This document shows, piece after piece, positions 62,357 through 64,000 of a stretch of 64,000 nucleotides of DNA; position 1 is the first letter of the stretch; every line of letters begins with the position of its first letter. The stretch is taken from contig NZ_JRPA02000008.1 of the NCBI RefSeq assembly GCF_000765675.1, forward strand, positions 1-64,000. The letters run 5' to 3'. The position numbers were made by a program, and so were the translations under genes. The DNA is from Helicobacter sp. MIT 05-5294. GTDB taxonomy: Bacteria; Campylobacterota; Campylobacteria; Campylobacterales; Helicobacteraceae. The notes beneath the pieces are model-generated. The model saw only the letters and a program-made list of their open reading frames with translations. It was not told the DNA's origin and ran no database searches.

Positions 62357-63262
62357 ATGTTGCGTGATTTTACTAAACTGCAAACATTAATAGTTGTTGC
62401 GCAAGAAAAAAACTTTTCTAAAGCTTCTGCAAAGCTTGGAATCTCCCAACCAGCAGTAACACAACAAATTAAGTTTATTGAACAATATTTCAAAGTCAAA
62501 ATCATTATCCGTAAGAAAAATGGTGTCCAACTCACCAAAGAGGGCGAGACTTTGTTGCTCATTGCACAAGATATTGAAAAAAACTTGCATAAATACCACC
62601 CTCAAATTATGCAAATGATTCAGCGCAAGGATTCCATTCGCTTTGCCTGTTCCTATACGATTGGGCATTTTATTTTCCCCAAATGCCTTTCTTCCTTGCA
62701 ACAAAAAGTCTATCCCAACATAGAATATTCTATTTCTACTTCATTACAAGCCATCGAAGATTTGAAAAATGGGCTTTGTGAGATTGCACTCACAGAATCT
62801 TATATTCCGGATAAAAGTATCACCTATCGCGAATGGCTAGAAGATGAACTTGTGTTAATTAGCACACAAAATCTACCAAGAATTATTCATAGAGAAGAGC
62901 TGTATTCCTACACTTGGATAGGTTTGGAGATGACCAAGCAAACGATTCCAGAAGTTTATAAATACCTTAAGACAATCAATATTAACAAAGATAATCTAAA
63001 TGTCAAAATGCGCTTTGATAGTTTGGATAAAATCAAACAATTTATGCTAGAACACAGAGAATCCAAAACCCAATATATCGCCTTTTTGCCTTATATCCAA
63101 GTCAAAAACGAATTGCAAAATCGCCTGTTTTATAGCACAAAGATTTTGGGCGTGAGACTAAAGCGCAAACTCTACTTAGCACATCTTAAAAAAACAAACG
63201 ACCCTTTAATGGATTCAATCATAGAGTATATTATTTTCAACAATAAAATCTCATTGCATTAG
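62357..63262 (+). CDS. LysR-family transcriptional regulator
   Basis: A 301-residue LysR-type regulator. The N-terminal winged helix (LQTLIVVAQEKNFSKASAKLGISQPAVTQQIKFIE, about 8-42) is a textbook match; the remainder (about 90-300) is a two-lobed effector-binding domain. AGAGGAAA lies before the ATG. It diverges from the helicase gene, so its target may be itself or a distant gene. A Campylobacter LysR of similar size is known, but I cannot assign the effector. Confidence 0.9.
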   Translation: MLRDFTKLQTLIVVAQEKNFSKASAKLGISQPAVTQQIKFIEQYFKVKIIIRKKNGVQLTKEGETLLLIAQDIEKNLHKYHPQIMQMIQRKDSIRFACSYTIGHFIFPKCLSSLQQKVYPNIEYSISTSLQAIEDLKNGLCEIALTESYIPDKSITYREWLEDELVLISTQNLPRIIHREELYSYTWIGLEMTKQTIPEVYKYLKTININKDNLNVKMRFDSLDKIKQFMLEHRESKTQYIAFLPYIQVKNELQNRLFYSTKILGVRLKRKLYLAHLKKTNDPLMDSIIEYIIFNNKISLH

Positions 63263-63285
63263 GATTCGCATTTTTGGGTTGCGAT

Positions 63286-63319
63286 GAAGCGGAATCTTGA
63301 CTTTGGAAGATTCCGCTTC
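63286..63319. terminator. 13-bp perfect hairpin between lysR and hcp
   Basis: GAAGCGGAATCTT (63286-63298) and AAGATTCCGCTTC (63307-63319) form a perfect stem with an 8-nt loop, 24 nt after the lysR stop. It could end transcripts from both sides, though neither strand shows a U tract. The rest of the 315-base gap to hcp holds no gene that I can support. Confidence 0.5.
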
Positions 63320-63577
63320 GTGCGATTCAACAATAGAATTTGCTTTAAAACTTCAAAAATCCTTAAAGTTTTATTTGGTTTTGGCACTCATTCTAATTCA
63401 TTTAGAATCCATAACAAACAAAAAATCGGGGATAAATTTAAAAGTAAGCTAACGCTAGAGATTCTCTAACTTCTTTGTGATAGATTTGAAATGTTTATTT
63501 TTGTAACAAATTTCTATGTTTTACAAGAATATTCTTCCACACCCATTGGGATAGATATGGAAGAAATCCATTACAAC

Positions 63578-64000
63578 TTAAGCTTTATTTCCTCGCCAAT
63601 CATCACTTCCGCTTGTTCCAGCGACCGTGTGTTCCCAAATCACTTTTCTGTAATTAAGAGAGACTCTAAAAAGCTCTGTTTTATCGTGATTATTTTGCTC
63701 TTGGGCATTGGGCATAATCAAAGTAATATCTGTAATGATTGCGTCTTCTAGTTTTGTTGTAAAGAAATGTTCTGCATCTCCATTGGTTGAAGTTCTAAAC
63801 CAATGAATTTCAACATTGGTAAGTCTTTCGCCTTTTGTAAGCGCATTATAAAGCAATGGAACTGCCTTATTAAGAGAACATGTGAAAGTAAAAGGCTTAT
63901 GAACTCTTTGTCCTGATGGTTGTCCGCTTTGTTGATCAACAGGAACCGTAACGGTATGAGACACTTCTTGGGCCATAATCTCATCTTCGTGTCCTGTTTG
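63578..64000 (-). CDS. tssD: type VI secretion tube protein Hcp (N-terminus off window)
   Basis: Hcp forms the hexameric inner tube of the T6SS and is also secreted. The visible 140 residues include GHEDEIMAQEVSHTVTVPVD, the HKPFTFTCSLNKAVPLLYNAL block and NYRKVIWEHTVAG, all hallmarks. The reading frame is open to the window edge, with QTGHEDEI before an internal ATG, so the true start lies outside and about 30 residues are missing. It is 12 kb from tssL, separated by housekeeping genes. Confidence 0.93.
   Translation of the reverse strand, partial: QTGHEDEIMAQEVSHTVTVPVDQQSGQPSGQRVHKPFTFTCSLNKAVPLLYNALTKGERLTNVEIHWFRTSTNGDAEHFFTTKLEDAIITDITLIMPNAQEQNNHDKTELFRVSLNYRKVIWEHTVAGTSGSDDWRGNKA

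Noticed and set aside
63284-63469. 61-codon plus-strand ORF between lysR and hcp
   Set aside because: Its start lies on the perfect hairpin at 63286, without a ribosome-binding site; the composition is that of random AT-rich sequence.
1-64000. CRISPR arrays, tRNA or rRNA genes, intact insertion sequences
   Set aside because: No regularly spaced repeats, no cloverleaf-like sequence with a CCA-type end, no rRNA motifs and no transposase frames were found.

Overview
The window looks like chromosome from an AT-rich Campylobacterota bacterium, most likely an enterohepatic Helicobacter. Several gene blocks are ordered as I remember them from Helicobacter pylori: dnaX-tsaE-lptB-rpoN, psd-nadA-nadC, and a PpiC chaperone next to fba and efp. 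Other genes point away from H. pylori toward the H. pullorum/H. canadensis/H. winghamensis branch or nearby: a Campylobacter-type major outer membrane porin, NrfH/NrfA nitrite reductase, a CetA/CetB-like energy-taxis pair and a type VI secretion system (T6SS). This species guess is inference. No rRNA, tRNA, CRISPR array or intact insertion sequence was seen.

Layout. 1-320: a short hydrophobic peptide gene (copy 1 of 3) and a dispersed repeat. 0.3-6 kb: a phosphoesterase, a Pit phosphate transporter, a methyltransferase fused to a specificity domain, and an aromatic amino acid permease. 6-10.8 kb: dnaX, tsaE, lptB, rpoN and a small exported protein. 11-19.5 kb: a long leftward housekeeping run (thiL, nadC, nadA, psd, bpt, mltC-like, DJ-1, efp, fba, ppiC). 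19.9-21.4 kb: tusA-like and yedE-like genes. 21.5-22 kb: peptide gene copy 2. 22-26.4 kb: an iron-uptake locus, with a TonB receptor and PepSY protein diverging from exbB-exbD-tonB over Fur-box-like sites. 27-32.5 kb: nrfHA with an FNR-type palindrome, then aspA-dcuA. 32.6-37.2 kb: a MATE pump, a small beta-barrel and cetB-cetA-like genes. 37.4-42.4 kb: mqnE, gpt, ubiD-like, a membrane protein and a CvfB-like protein. 42.5-51.6 kb: a T6SS island of two divergent operons (tssA,B,C,E,F,G leftward; tssJ,K,L rightward). 51.9-57.4 kb: yaaA, the fatty-acid genes fabG-acpP-fabF-accA and a flavoprotein. 57.5-58 kb: peptide gene copy 3. 58.1-63.3 kb: the major porin, a UvrD/Rep helicase and a LysR regulator. 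63.6-64 kb: hcp (T6SS tube), cut by the window end.

The most interesting features are not ordinary genes. First, three copies of a 22-23 residue hydrophobic peptide gene each contain, on the opposite strand inside the ORF, a perfect TTGACA-N17-TATAAT promoter that would make an RNA antisense to the start codon and ribosome-binding site. This is the architecture of a type I toxin-antitoxin system, and the peptides resemble Ibs toxins. Copies 2 and 3 are nearly identical over about 480 bp except in the short stretch where toxin start and antisense RNA would pair. Second, the major porin gene has a 12-base C tract lying exactly between TTGACA and an extended -10 element, which predicts phase-variable porin expression by spacer-length change. 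Third, a perfect TTGAT-N4-ATCAA palindrome sits at about -41.5 of a predicted nrfH promoter.

A family of inverted-repeat elements with ends like CGTCATTGCGAG and CTCGCAATGACG fills most long intergenic gaps.
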